This document shows positions 51,451 through 60,295 of a stretch of DNA of 64,000 nucleotides, in pieces. Numbering within the stretch: the stretch's first letter is position 1; each line of letters opens with the position of its first letter. The translations under genes and the position numbers were made by a program. The stretch is taken from contig NZ_JAGHRC010000008.1 in assembly GCF_017743975.1 (NCBI RefSeq), forward strand, positions 62,001 through 126,000, read 5' to 3'. A model generated the notes under the pieces. The model searched no databases and had not been told where the DNA came from. It worked only from the letters and a program-made list of their open reading frames with translations. This DNA comes from Ruegeria sp. R14_0 (GTDB taxonomy: Bacteria; Pseudomonadota; Alphaproteobacteria; Rhodobacterales; Rhodobacteraceae).

Positions 51451-52284
51451 TTAATTTACCCTCCAGATCCCTTCTTCCTGAGCCACTCGCGATTCAGAAA
51501 GAAGTTTCTGTAAATGAGCCACAACATTCCTTTCGGCGGCCATTGCAATATGCGGGTCAGATTTCTTGTAGACTGAAGCGGCGATATTCTGGACTGTATC
51601 GGAAGTATTTAGGAGATGCTTGAGGATCTGGGTCTCGCGGCGCATCCGGTTGGCAAGTAACCGTTCGATGTAAGGGCGCGGATCCTGGAGTACGGGCCCG
51701 TGACCCGGCAGGCAGATCCTATCGTCGCGATCAATAAGCCGTTGAAGCTGGTCGCAGTAATCACGCATGTTGCCGTCAGGGGGGCTGACGATCGAACTGT
51801 TCCAACTCATCACGTGGTCGCCCGTGAATAACACTCCATCCAGCCTCGCAAAGCAGAGGTGATCGCTCGCGTGACCGGGTGTGTGAAGGACAGTAAGACC
51901 GGCAATCCTTTGCCCGTCTTCCAAAAACCCGTCGGGTTGAAATGCATCGTCTGGAAAGGCACGCGAAACATAAACGGGCAGACCTGTCCGTTCGCGCAAT
52001 CCCGGCACGGCACCGAAATGATCGGAATGGTGGTGTGACACTAGAATTCCGGCCGGGTTGCCTCCCAGATTCTCGACAATTGCTTCGAAATGTGCACTGT
52101 CTTCTGCTGGACCCGGATCGAGAATGAACCGACCGTCAGGTGTATCAATGATGTAGCTGTTCGTCCCGTGATAGGTCATCTTCCCGGGATTGCTCGCAAC
52201 GATCCTCAGGATTCCCTCGGCCACCTGTTCTGCACGCGCGCGACACGGTTCCGGCTCTGTGTGAAACATGCTGCGTTTTGTCAT
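51451..52284 (-). CDS. MBL-fold metallohydrolase, LACTB2-like
   Basis: A 277-residue protein. The metallo-beta-lactamase core has GTNSYIID, DPGP and the zinc motif SHHHSDHFGA (83-92), then LHTPGHASDHLCF and FTGDHVMSWNSSIVSPPDGN. A C-terminal winged-helix region (RRETQILKHLLNTSDTVQNI) is typical of LACTB2-like hydrolases. The substrate is unknown; acyl-thioester or RNA phosphodiester hydrolysis are known in the family. It is the first gene beyond the element-type sequence and sits downstream of bioY, with a hairpin in between. Confidence 0.85.
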   Translation of the reverse strand: MTKRSMFHTEPEPCRARAEQVAEGILRIVASNPGKMTYHGTNSYIIDTPDGRFILDPGPAEDSAHFEAIVENLGGNPAGILVSHHHSDHFGAVPGLRERTGLPVYVSRAFPDDAFQPDGFLEDGQRIAGLTVLHTPGHASDHLCFARLDGVLFTGDHVMSWNSSIVSPPDGNMRDYCDQLQRLIDRDDRICLPGHGPVLQDPRPYIERLLANRMRRETQILKHLLNTSDTVQNIAASVYKKSDPHIAMAAERNVVAHLQKLLSESRVAQEEGIWRVN

Positions 52285-52373
52285 TGAATACGACCACTTT
52301 CTGACAGTGAAAAGTCTGGGACTTGCAAAGCCGCCTTTTGCTTTGCATAGCTTTGGAAGCCTCGGGCTGGCGT

Positions 52374-52399
52374 CCAGCGCCGGTCAGAACCGGCGCTGG
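52374..52399 (-). terminator. 11-bp hairpin downstream of bioY
   Basis: CCAGCGCCGGT (52374-52384) and ACCGGCGCTGG (52389-52399) form a perfect 11-bp stem with a CAGA loop, 24 nt past the bioY stop. No T run follows. It probably ends the carboxylase-bioY operon and separates it from the hydrolase gene. Confidence 0.6.
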
Positions 52400-52422
52400 A
52401 ACAAGGCAACAAAGCCCAGCAG

Positions 52423-52989
52423 TCAAGCGTGACCCCGATTATGGAAACCTGTATACAGCACTACAGCAATTGCTGCCTTCGTCAGGTCTCCAAGCAGGAA
52501 CGGGTAAAGCCCGGCGTTCAGCAATTTTTCGCCATAGCCGACAAAGCCACCCAACCAGAATAGCCCTGCGCAATACATAAGTATCGAACCGGAGAGGACC
52601 GCTACAGATGCTCTGATTGAAGGCGGAAGCCCTGCCAGCTTTTGAACCATCCATCCTGCAGCCGCCGCCGCGAGCGCAAACCCAATCAAGAATCCGCCAG
52701 TGGGACCCGCAAAATAGGCCAGACCCGCCGGTGCGGGAGGCGTGCCAGCGAAAACCGGCAGGCCAAACAGACCTTCCAGAAGGTACGCAGCGACAACTAG
52801 ACTACTGCGCACCGGCCCCAGGAAAAGGCCGAGACCCAAGACCACCAGGGTTTGTGTTGACATCGGTACCGGGTAGAATGGCACCGCGATTTTGGCGGAT
52901 AGTGTCAGAAGTATTGTGCCGATGAGTATTATTGAGATCTCTCGGGTCAGTCTTGCGACCGGTTGGCGTTGAGTGGCTTCCAAATTCAT
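52423..52989 (-). CDS. bioY: BioY biotin transporter S component
   Basis: A 188-residue membrane protein of the BioY family with about six TM helices. Landmarks: AKIAVPFYPVPMSTQTLVVL, GLFLGPVRSSLVVAAYLLEG, GLPVFAG and YFAGPTGGFLIGFALAAAAA. BioY takes up biotin alone or with an ECF module. ATG 52989 follows AAGGA. It lies 49 nt behind the acyl-CoA dehydrogenase gene, in a cluster that encodes a biotin-dependent carboxylase, so it probably supplies that enzyme's cofactor. Confidence 0.92.
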   Translation of the reverse strand: MNLEATQRQPVARLTREISIILIGTILLTLSAKIAVPFYPVPMSTQTLVVLGLGLFLGPVRSSLVVAAYLLEGLFGLPVFAGTPPAPAGLAYFAGPTGGFLIGFALAAAAAGWMVQKLAGLPPSIRASVAVLSGSILMYCAGLFWLGGFVGYGEKLLNAGLYPFLLGDLTKAAIAVVLYTGFHNRGHA

Positions 52990-53038
52990 CTGTTTCGTCC
53001 TTGTTTCTGTAGATCGTTGATTTGCTGGATAGGGAAGC

Positions 53039-54205
53039 TCACATGCGCTTGGCGACTTCTTCCAGCATGACCTCGCTCGCACCGCCGCCGATGGCCTGAA
53101 CACGGGCGTCGCGCGACATGCGTTCAACCGGGGTTTCGCGCATATAGCCCATGCCGCCGTGAAACTGGACGCAGTCGTAGAGCACGCTGTTTACCAGTTC
53201 GCCGCAATAGGCCTTGACCATCGAGACCTCCTTCACGCAATCGTGGCCCGCCGCGTCCAGACCTGCGGCATGATAGACCAGCTGCCGTCCCGCCGCGATC
53301 CTCGTCTGGCAGTCTGCCAGCCGCTGGCGCACCACCTGCTTTTCCCATAGAACACCGCCAAAGGCCTTGCGCTGCTTGACGTATTCCACTGTCATGTCCA
53401 GCGCGGATTGCGCTTCGGCACAGGCCATCGCACCCAGCACGATGCGTTCGTTCTGGAAGTTCTTCATCACCGAATAGAAGCCGCGGTTGACCTCGCCCAA
53501 AACGTTTTCGGCCGGGATGCGGACATCTTCGAAGATCAGTTCGGCAGTGTCCGAGCACAGCCAGCCGGTCTTGTTCAGCGCCCGACCGACCGAAAAGCCC
53601 GGCGTGCCCTTTTCGACCGCGAACATGGTGATCCCGCGCGAGCCCTTGGCATCGGGGTCGGTCTTGGCGCCGACGAAATACAGATCGGCATGTACACCGT
53701 TGGTGATGAACATCTTGGTGCCGTTCAGCACCCAGTCCGACCCGTCCTGCACCGCGCGGGTGCGCATGCCGGCCACGTCCGAGCCCGCGCCCGGTTCGGT
53801 CACGGCCACGGCGGTGATCTTTTCGCCCGACGTGATCGACGGCATCCAACGCGCCTTTTGTTCGGGCGTACCGGCGTTTTCCAGATGCGGCGAGGCCATG
53901 TCGGTATGGACAAGAACCGTGGCCGAAAAGCCGCCGAAGGTGGAACGCCCCACTTCCTCGGCCAGCACGACGCTGGACATCACATTCAGCCCTGCGCCGC
54001 CATATTGCGCGTCATAGCGCATGCCCAGCACGCCCAGATCGCCCATCCGGCGCAGCACGTCGCGCGGCACCATGCCGTCATTTTCCCAGGACTCGGCCTT
54101 GGTTGTCACTTCGGTTTCAATGAACCGGCGCAGCTGGTCGCGGATCATGTTGAGGTCTTCGTTGAACGGGCCGGTGGCCGCGGTGATGGTGTCTTGTCTG
54201 GTCAT
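53039..54205 (-). CDS. Acyl-CoA dehydrogenase, isovaleryl/citronellyl-CoA type
   Basis: A 388-residue flavoprotein. FAD/acyl-CoA motifs: VAVTEPGAGSDVAGMRTRAV, WVLNGTKMFITNGVHADLYF, KQRKAFGGVLWEKQVVRQRL and FHGGMGYMRETPVERMSRDA. The usual YEGT catalytic Glu near the C-terminus is replaced by IGGGASEVM. A Glu is present in helix G (NFQNERIVLGAMACAEAQSA), the arrangement known from isovaleryl-CoA and long-chain dehydrogenases. It likely oxidises a branched acyl-CoA to the enoyl-CoA used by the carboxylase. It overlaps the carboxylase alpha gene by ATGA. Confidence 0.87.
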   Translation of the reverse strand: MTRQDTITAATGPFNEDLNMIRDQLRRFIETEVTTKAESWENDGMVPRDVLRRMGDLGVLGMRYDAQYGGAGLNVMSSVVLAEEVGRSTFGGFSATVLVHTDMASPHLENAGTPEQKARWMPSITSGEKITAVAVTEPGAGSDVAGMRTRAVQDGSDWVLNGTKMFITNGVHADLYFVGAKTDPDAKGSRGITMFAVEKGTPGFSVGRALNKTGWLCSDTAELIFEDVRIPAENVLGEVNRGFYSVMKNFQNERIVLGAMACAEAQSALDMTVEYVKQRKAFGGVLWEKQVVRQRLADCQTRIAAGRQLVYHAAGLDAAGHDCVKEVSMVKAYCGELVNSVLYDCVQFHGGMGYMRETPVERMSRDARVQAIGGGASEVMLEEVAKRM

Positions 54206-56217
54206 GTGTTTTCCTCCGGGTCGAGTTTGATAAGTGGGGCGTGCCCGGCGACCGTATCGTCTGGTGCACAATAGATTTCCGTCACCACGCCCGCGACCGG
54301 CGCGGGCAGGCTTTGCAAGAGCTTCATGGCCTCCAGCACCACCAGCGTGTCACCGGCTTCGACGCGGTCGCCGAGCGCAACACGTACCTCGGCAACGGCG
54401 CCGGGCATGGGCGCCGACAACATGTCAGCGCCGCCAGATCCGCCGGTGGCACGTTGCAGATGCTGATCTTCCAGCGTACGCAGGTCTGTCGCGGTCATTC
54501 CGGCAGGGGTTTGCAGGTGCACCCGCCAGTGACCCGGCGCGCGCACGACATGGGCGATGCGCGAAAACGGAACGCCGTCGATGCGTCCGCTCAGACGGTT
54601 CCCTTTCAGGGCGACATTTTCGGCCGTTATTGTCTGGCCGTCCGGCTGTACGGCGGCAAGCACCGTCCCGGGCCCCGGCCCGGACTCGGTCACGCGGATC
54701 GGCGCTTCGTTGGTTGTGTCCCAATAGAAGGCCGCACCGGGCTGTCCCGCAGGGGCTGTGAGTCGCCATGACCCCAGGCTTTCCCAGGGCGACGCGCCTG
54801 CCGGGACGAGACGCAGATGCAGCGCCATCGCGGCAAAGGCCATGTCCCGGGGATCAGCGGACGGTTCAGTCCAGCCGCCTGGGAACATCTCGGGCAGGCC
54901 CGAGGTATGGTGCCGGAACGCCTCAAAATCCGGGTGTGCCAGTAACGCGCGCTGATAGGCCAGGTTCAGGCCGACGCCGCCGACGGCAAAAGCATCGATC
55001 GCGGTGATCGCCCGGCGGATCGCCCCGGCCCGATCCGGCGCGTGGACGATCAGCTTAGCAATCATGGAATCATAGTGGTGGCCGACGACCGAACCGCACT
55101 CTACCCCAGTGTCCAGCCGCACATCCGCGGGCGGCGCCCAAAGGGTGATCTCGCCCGTTTCGGGGCGGAAATTCTCGCCCGGGTTTTCGGCGGCGATGCG
55201 GATTTCAATGCCGTGCCCTTCAAACTGCACATCGCTTTGCGTCAGCGCCAACGGCTCGCCCCGCGCGATGCGCAACTGCCATTCAACAAGGTCGATGCCG
55301 GTGATTGCCTCGGTCACAGGGTGTTCCACCTGCAACCGGGTGTTCATCTCGAGAAAGTAGTACTCGCCGCGCTCGGGATCATAGAGGTATTCCACCGTCC
55401 CGGCGGACCGATAACCTATCGCCTGCGCCAGTCGCACAGATGCTGCGCGCATTTCGTCGCGAAGGGCCTCGGGAAGATCGGCAGCAGGGGCTTCTTCGAT
55501 CAGCTTCTGATGATTGCGTTGAAGCGAACAGTCGCGATCACCGAGGTGCAGGACATTGCCATGGCTGTCGCCGAACACTTGCACTTCGACATGCCGCGCA
55601 CGAGGCGCGTAGCGCTCAAGGAACACTGCGGGATCGCCGAAGGCGCCTTGCGCTTCGGCCCGGGCAGATGCGATTGCTTCAGACGCGCCGCTCAGATCAG
55701 AAACAAGCCGCATGCCGCGCCCGCCCCCACCGGCGCTGGCCTTAACCAGAAACGGGGTGCCAAGCATGCGCGCCTCTTCCAGCAATCGTGCGTCGGACTG
55801 ATCTTCGCCGCGATAGCCGGGCAGCACAGGAACTCCCGCATCCTCGGCGGCGGCCTTGGCTTCGATCTTGCTTCCCATCCGTGCGATTGCAGCGGCAGAA
55901 GGCCCGATGAACACAAGGCCCGCCGCCTCGACCGCTGCCGCGAAATCGGCATTTTCCGACAAGAAGCCATAGCCGGGATGCACCGCCCCGGCGCCGGTTG
56001 CGCGGGCGGCATCAAGGATGGCCTCAATGTTCAAATAACTTTCCGACGGCGCGGACGGACCGAGGCAGACCGCATGATCGGCCTCGGCCACGAAGGGCGC
56101 ATCGCGGTCGGCCTCGGAGAACACCGCCACGCTTTCCAGCCCCAGCTTGCGGCATCCGCGCTGGATGCGCCGGGCAATCTCGCCCCGGTTGGCGATCAGG
56201 ACGCGGGTAAAGCTCAT
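54202..56217 (-). CDS. Acyl-CoA carboxylase alpha subunit (BC-BCCP)
   Basis: A 671-residue biotin-dependent subunit. The biotin carboxylase domain (1-450) has VLIANRGEIARRIQRGCRKL, HPGYGFLSENADFA, KASAGGGGRGMR and LEMNTRLQVEHPVTE. A middle linker domain (about 480-590) and the C-terminal biotinyl domain follow, with biotin Lys632 in VLEAMKLLQSLPAPVAG. EAMKL replaces the commoner EAMKM but keeps the lysine. With the beta subunit it would carboxylate methylcrotonyl-CoA, geranyl-CoA or a related enoyl-CoA. ATG 56217 overlaps the hydratase stop by ATGA. Confidence 0.9.
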   Translation of the reverse strand: MSFTRVLIANRGEIARRIQRGCRKLGLESVAVFSEADRDAPFVAEADHAVCLGPSAPSESYLNIEAILDAARATGAGAVHPGYGFLSENADFAAAVEAAGLVFIGPSAAAIARMGSKIEAKAAAEDAGVPVLPGYRGEDQSDARLLEEARMLGTPFLVKASAGGGGRGMRLVSDLSGASEAIASARAEAQGAFGDPAVFLERYAPRARHVEVQVFGDSHGNVLHLGDRDCSLQRNHQKLIEEAPAADLPEALRDEMRAASVRLAQAIGYRSAGTVEYLYDPERGEYYFLEMNTRLQVEHPVTEAITGIDLVEWQLRIARGEPLALTQSDVQFEGHGIEIRIAAENPGENFRPETGEITLWAPPADVRLDTGVECGSVVGHHYDSMIAKLIVHAPDRAGAIRRAITAIDAFAVGGVGLNLAYQRALLAHPDFEAFRHHTSGLPEMFPGGWTEPSADPRDMAFAAMALHLRLVPAGASPWESLGSWRLTAPAGQPGAAFYWDTTNEAPIRVTESGPGPGTVLAAVQPDGQTITAENVALKGNRLSGRIDGVPFSRIAHVVRAPGHWRVHLQTPAGMTATDLRTLEDQHLQRATGGSGGADMLSAPMPGAVAEVRVALGDRVEAGDTLVVLEAMKLLQSLPAPVAGVVTEIYCAPDDTVAGHAPLIKLDPEENT

Positions 56218-57008
56218 TTGACCCGCCATGACGGAATGTCTTTGTTGATGAAGCTGTTGATGCCCTCGATGCCTTCTTCGGTTTCCCAGGCATCGGCCAG
56301 TCGGTCGGCGGTGTAGATCATGTTGGTTTCAAGGTCGTGGGAGGCGACATAGGCGACCAGCGCCTTGGTATCGGCCACGGCCCCCGGCGCAGCCTGAAGG
56401 TGATCGTGCACCACCCGGTCCACCGCGGCGTCCAGGTCGTCCGGAGCGACAACTTCGGTCAGCAGACCGATCCGTTCAGCGCGCGCCGTGTCGAACAGGG
56501 CGCCCGACAGCATGGTTTCGCGCGAATGCACCTTGCCGATGCGGGCCACGACGTAGGGCGAGATATTCGCGGGCAGCAGACCCAGTTTCACCTCGGTCAG
56601 GCCAAAGCGCGCGCCTTCGACGCCGATGGTATAGTCGCAGACCGAAATCATGCCGACCCCACCGCCATAGGCCGGCCCGTTGATCCGCCCGATCAGTGGC
56701 TTGGGCAACGTGTCCAGCCGGCGCAGCAGATGCGCCAGCGTGGCGCTTTGTTCGACCCGCTCGGCGCGGGTTTTCTCGACGTTCGAGGCGAACCAGTTGA
56801 AATCCCCCCCGGCGCAGAAGCTCTTGCCGGTGCCCGTCAGCACAACGATGCGCACATCGTCGTCTGAAGCCAGCCGCCCGGTCGCGTCATAAAGTTCCGC
56901 AATCAGCGTACCGTTCAGGGCGTTGTGCTTGTCCGGCCGGTTCAGGGTCAGGGTGGCGACGCCACGCGCGTCGGTCTCAAGCTGGATGGTTTCATGAACT
57001 GTCGTCAT
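56214..57008 (-). CDS. Enoyl-CoA hydratase, methylglutaconyl-type
   Basis: A 264-residue crotonase. The oxyanion motif NGPAYGGGVGMISVCDYTIG and FGLTEVKLGLLPANISPYVV closely resemble those of 3-methylglutaconyl-CoA hydratases (LiuC) and isohexenylglutaconyl-CoA hydratases (AtuE). A first oxyanion segment SFCAGGDFNWF is present. It would hydrate the carboxylase product. The gene lies between the two carboxylase subunit genes, the order typical of such operons. Confidence 0.87.
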   Translation of the reverse strand: MTTVHETIQLETDARGVATLTLNRPDKHNALNGTLIAELYDATGRLASDDDVRIVVLTGTGKSFCAGGDFNWFASNVEKTRAERVEQSATLAHLLRRLDTLPKPLIGRINGPAYGGGVGMISVCDYTIGVEGARFGLTEVKLGLLPANISPYVVARIGKVHSRETMLSGALFDTARAERIGLLTEVVAPDDLDAAVDRVVHDHLQAAPGAVADTKALVAYVASHDLETNMIYTADRLADAWETEEGIEGINSFINKDIPSWRVK

Positions 57009-57018
57009 TTTTCCGATC

Positions 57019-58617
57019 TCACATTCTGAATACGGGCGTGTGGCGCCCTAGGTCGGGCACCGAAGAGACTATGGCCAGGCATAGACCCAGAATGTCGCGA
57101 GTTTGCCCGGGCTCGATCAGCCCGTCATCCCAGAGCCGCGAAGTGGCGTAATAGGGATCGGACTGTTCGCCATATTGGGCACGCACCTGCGCCTCGATCT
57201 GTGCAAGATCGGTCTCCATCTTTTCAGGCTCGCCGCCTTTCTGGCGGCGCAGCTCCAGCATCACATTGGAGGCGATGTCTGCCGACATCGTGGCCAGTTC
57301 CGCCGTGGGCCAGGCAAAGAGGAAATTCGGCGCGAAGCCACGCCCGCACATGCCATAGTTGCCCGCCCCGTAGGATCCGCCCAGCAGGACCGACAGGCGC
57401 GGAACCTTGGCGACGGACATGGCATAGACCAGCTTGGCGCTGTCTTTGGCGATGCCGCCGCGCTCGGCTTCGGTGCCGACCATGAAACCGGAAATGTTGT
57501 GCAGGAACAATAGCGGGATGTTCCGCTGATCGCACATTGATATGAATTGCGCGCCCTTGAGCGAGCTGTCGGAAAGAAGCGCGCCGTTATTGGCCAGGAT
57601 ACCGACCCGGTAGCCGTGGATCCGCGCCGTGCCGCAGACCAGTGTTTCGCCCCAGCCGGGCTTGAATTCGCGGAACTCGCCGGCGTCGATCATGCGCAGC
57701 AGAACCTCGCGCATGTCATAGGGCTGTTTGCGGTCGGCGCTGATGACGCCAAGCAATTCCGACGGATCATGCGCCGGCGGTGCAGGCGCCGTGTCGGGCT
57801 GCATCGGGCGCGACTGGCCCAGCTCGGCCACGATATCGCGCATCAGCGCGAGCGCGTGATGTTCGTCCTCGGCCAGATGGTCGGAAACACCCGACACGCG
57901 CGAATGCATCTCGGCCCCGCCCAGCGTCTCGCCATCGACCTCTTCGTTGATCGCAACCTTGACGATCGAGGGTCCGCCCAAATGGATGCGCGCATTGCCG
58001 CGCACCATGATGACCTCGTCTGACAGTGCTGGAATATAGGCGCCGCCCGCCGTGCAGCCGCCGAATACCGCCGAGATCTGCGGCAAGCCACTAGCCGACA
58101 TGTTGGTCTGGCGATAGAAGGAATTGCCGAAATGGCGGGCATCGGGAAAGACCCTGTCCTGTTCGGGCAGATATGCCCCGCCGCAGTCCACCAGATAGAG
58201 GCAGGGCAGCCGGTTTTCCGCCGCGATCTCCTGCGCGCGGATGTGCTTCTTGACGGTTTCGTGGTAAAATGATCCGCCTTTCACCGTGGCATCATTGGCG
58301 ATGATCATGCAAGGCAGGCCGTGCACGTTACCAATGCCCGTGACGATCCCGGCGCCGGGTACGGCTCCGCCGTATTGTCCGTGGGCCGCCAACGACGACA
58401 GCTCCAGGAACGCAGTGCCCGGATCGACCAGCAGGTCGATTCTTTCGCGGACCAGAAGCTTGCCGCGCTTGCGGTGACGTTCGACCATATCGGGCCGCCC
58501 GCCCGACGTGGCCTCGGCAATACGCGCGCGCAGGGTTTCGACACGCTCGCTTTGCGCCGCGTGATTGCGGGCATAGGCCTCCGATGCGGTCAGCACCGCC
58601 GTGTCAAGTCGTGCCAT
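57019..58617 (-). CDS. Acyl-CoA carboxylase beta subunit (carboxyltransferase)
   Basis: A 532-residue carboxyltransferase of the methylcrotonyl-/geranyl-CoA type. It has RERIDLLVDPGTAFLELSSL, GGAYLPEQDRVFPDARHFGN, GGCTAGGAYIPALSDEVIMV and FLHNISGFMVGTEAERGGIA. The N-terminal half binds the acyl-CoA and the C-terminal half the biotin. Start is 3 nt after the TetR gene stop, so repressor and enzyme genes share a transcript. Specificity for a leucine- or terpenoid-derived substrate cannot be settled by eye. Confidence 0.9.
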   Translation of the reverse strand: MARLDTAVLTASEAYARNHAAQSERVETLRARIAEATSGGRPDMVERHRKRGKLLVRERIDLLVDPGTAFLELSSLAAHGQYGGAVPGAGIVTGIGNVHGLPCMIIANDATVKGGSFYHETVKKHIRAQEIAAENRLPCLYLVDCGGAYLPEQDRVFPDARHFGNSFYRQTNMSASGLPQISAVFGGCTAGGAYIPALSDEVIMVRGNARIHLGGPSIVKVAINEEVDGETLGGAEMHSRVSGVSDHLAEDEHHALALMRDIVAELGQSRPMQPDTAPAPPAHDPSELLGVISADRKQPYDMREVLLRMIDAGEFREFKPGWGETLVCGTARIHGYRVGILANNGALLSDSSLKGAQFISMCDQRNIPLLFLHNISGFMVGTEAERGGIAKDSAKLVYAMSVAKVPRLSVLLGGSYGAGNYGMCGRGFAPNFLFAWPTAELATMSADIASNVMLELRRQKGGEPEKMETDLAQIEAQVRAQYGEQSDPYYATSRLWDDGLIEPGQTRDILGLCLAIVSSVPDLGRHTPVFRM

Positions 58618-58620
58618 CTG

Positions 58621-59250
58621 TCAGGTTTCCTTTTCTTGCAAGATTCCGTGCAGGAACACGTCGGCATAGGTGCGTGACAGGGCATCGGCACCGCCGCGTT
58701 CGGGGTCGAACCATTCCAGCGTGGCGTTCAGCGCGCCAATCAGCATCAGGCGCAGGCGGCGGATATCCACGTTTCGTTTCAGCGCTCCATCCCGCTGAAG
58801 CCGGGACAACAGGCTGTCCCATTCGGCCTCGTAGGCGCGGCGCGTGGGCAGATTGGCATCCCGGACGGACTGCGGAACCTGCCCGAAAATGCGCACATTG
58901 GCCGAGGAATAATCGCTGACATCCAGAAGCGCGCGCAGATGCGCCCCGATTGCGGCCCGAAGGGCCGCCTCGGCGCCGGTATCCGCAGGCAATGCACCGA
59001 CAGCCTGGCGCATATCGTCGTGAACGGCCTGGATGCCCGCATCCAGAATGGCCACGACGATCTCATCCTTGGAGCCGAAATGGTAATAGATGCTGCCCGC
59101 CTTGATCCCTGCGGCCTCGGCGATTTTTCTGAGCGACACGGGCCCATAGCCCTGTTCCCGAAAGAGCCTGGCAGCGACATCCAGAACGCCTTTACGCCCG
59201 ACCGCGCTGCGCGATGTCTCGCTGACCTCTCCGGCTGTCGTATCCGCCAT
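58621..59250 (-). CDS. TetR-family repressor of the acyl-CoA cluster
   Basis: A 209-residue TetR protein. The HTH occupies about residues 15-60: RKGVLDVAARLFREQGYGPV, SLRKIAEAAGIKAGSIYYHF, GSKDEIVVAILDAG. The C-terminal ligand domain is of TetR_C type and probably senses an acyl-CoA. ATG 59250 follows AAGGGA. A perfect dyad, CTAACA-TC-TGTTAG, stands 27-40 nt upstream (59277-59290) and is echoed upstream of the thiolase gene, suggesting autoregulation and control of both operons. It is the promoter-proximal gene of the carboxylase operon, as LiuR/AtuR-type regulators often are. Confidence 0.87.
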   Translation of the reverse strand: MADTTAGEVSETSRSAVGRKGVLDVAARLFREQGYGPVSLRKIAEAAGIKAGSIYYHFGSKDEIVVAILDAGIQAVHDDMRQAVGALPADTGAEAALRAAIGAHLRALLDVSDYSSANVRIFGQVPQSVRDANLPTRRAYEAEWDSLLSRLQRDGALKRNVDIRRLRLMLIGALNATLEWFDPERGGADALSRTYADVFLHGILQEKET

Positions 59251-59276
59251 GCGATTCCCTTCGGTACGATACATAA

Positions 59277-59290
59277 CTAACATCTGTTAG
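59277..59290 (-). promoter_or_regulatory. TetR operator upstream of tetR-carboxylase operon
   Basis: Perfect dyad CTAACA (59277-59282)-TC-TGTTAG (59285-59290). Related copies occur at 61538-61551 (CTAACA-CA-TGTTTG) and 61620-61633 (CTAACA-CA-TGACTG) in the thiolase/carbonic-anhydrase-like intergenic region. Recurrence next to genes of one pathway supports a common operator. Confidence 0.65.
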
Positions 59291-59440
59291 GTTGCTAGCG
59301 CCAATGAGTCAACAAACAATTATTCCAAACCTGGCTCGGGTTGGAACTTGTGGAAAATGCCGTCCGGGCAACCGTGATACAGCCGCCCGGAAATGTCAGT
59401 CGTACGCCGGACCCCGAACAGGTGGCCCGGGTGGCGGGGA

Positions 59441-60271
59441 TCAGATCGAAAAGCCCCCGCCGCAGATGATGTGCTGACCCGAGATGAAGTTCGATTCCGG
59501 CGCACAGAACAAATAGACCGCGCCCGCGGCCTCTTCCGGTGTGCCTACCCGGCCCAGCGGAATCATGCGTTCCATCTGGGACAAGAGATCAGGGTTCACG
59601 CCGACCTTGATTTCTTTTTCCTCGATCTTGATCGTGCTGTCGCCGTCTGCGCTGCCCTCCGTCAGGCGGGTGCGGATCGGGCCGAAGGCCACGGCATTGA
59701 CGTTGACCTTGTAGCGGCCCCATTCCTTGGCCATCGTCCTGGTGACACCCAGGATACCGGCCTTGGCGGCAGAGTAGTTGATCTGGCCGGCATTGCCGCC
59801 GGTCCCCGCGATGGACGAGATATTCACCACCTTGCGGAACACCTCTTGCCCGGCCGCGGCCTCTTCCTTGGCCTTGGCGCTGATTACCGGCTGGGCGGCG
59901 CGCAGGATCTTAAAGGGCGCTGTCATGTGAACGTCGATGATCGCCTGCCACTGCTCGTCGGTCATCTTCTGAACGACGCTGTCCCAGGTGTAGCCGGCGT
60001 TGTTCACGATGATGTCGAGTCCGCCGAAGCTGTCCACGCCCGTCTTGATGAACCGTTCGGCAAAACCGTCTTCGGTCACGCTGCCGGCGCAGACCACCGC
60101 TTCGCTGCCAGCGGCGCGGATAGCTTCAGCGGCTTCATTGGCCGGGTCGGCGTCCAGATCGTTGACCACTACCCGGGCCCCTTCCGAGGCCAGTTTGAGT
60201 ACGATTTCGCGGCCAATGCCTCGGCCCGAACCCGAGACCAGGGCAACACGACCGTCGAGTTTTCCAGTCAT
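59441..60271 (-). CDS. SDR-family 3-hydroxyacyl-CoA-type dehydrogenase
   Basis: A 276-residue short-chain dehydrogenase with the NAD(P) motif SGSGRGIG (14-21), NNAG (about 91-94), catalytic Ser in VVNISSIAGTGGNAGQ and YSAAK, and the C-terminal ISGQHIICGGGFSI. It would oxidise a 3-hydroxyacyl-CoA in beta-oxidation of branched or terpenoid acids. It lies 24 nt behind the thiolase gene on the same strand. A 190-nt gap with the TetR operator separates it from tetR. Confidence 0.87.
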   Translation of the reverse strand: MTGKLDGRVALVSGSGRGIGREIVLKLASEGARVVVNDLDADPANEAAEAIRAAGSEAVVCAGSVTEDGFAERFIKTGVDSFGGLDIIVNNAGYTWDSVVQKMTDEQWQAIIDVHMTAPFKILRAAQPVISAKAKEEAAAGQEVFRKVVNISSIAGTGGNAGQINYSAAKAGILGVTRTMAKEWGRYKVNVNAVAFGPIRTRLTEGSADGDSTIKIEEKEIKVGVNPDLLSQMERMIPLGRVGTPEEAAGAVYLFCAPESNFISGQHIICGGGFSI

Positions 60272-60295
60272 ATTAATTCCTCCCGAAAGGCGCTA

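Noticed and set aside
55042..56316. 424-codon open frame on the plus strand
   Set aside because: Antisense to the carboxylase alpha subunit; no ribosome site or family signature.
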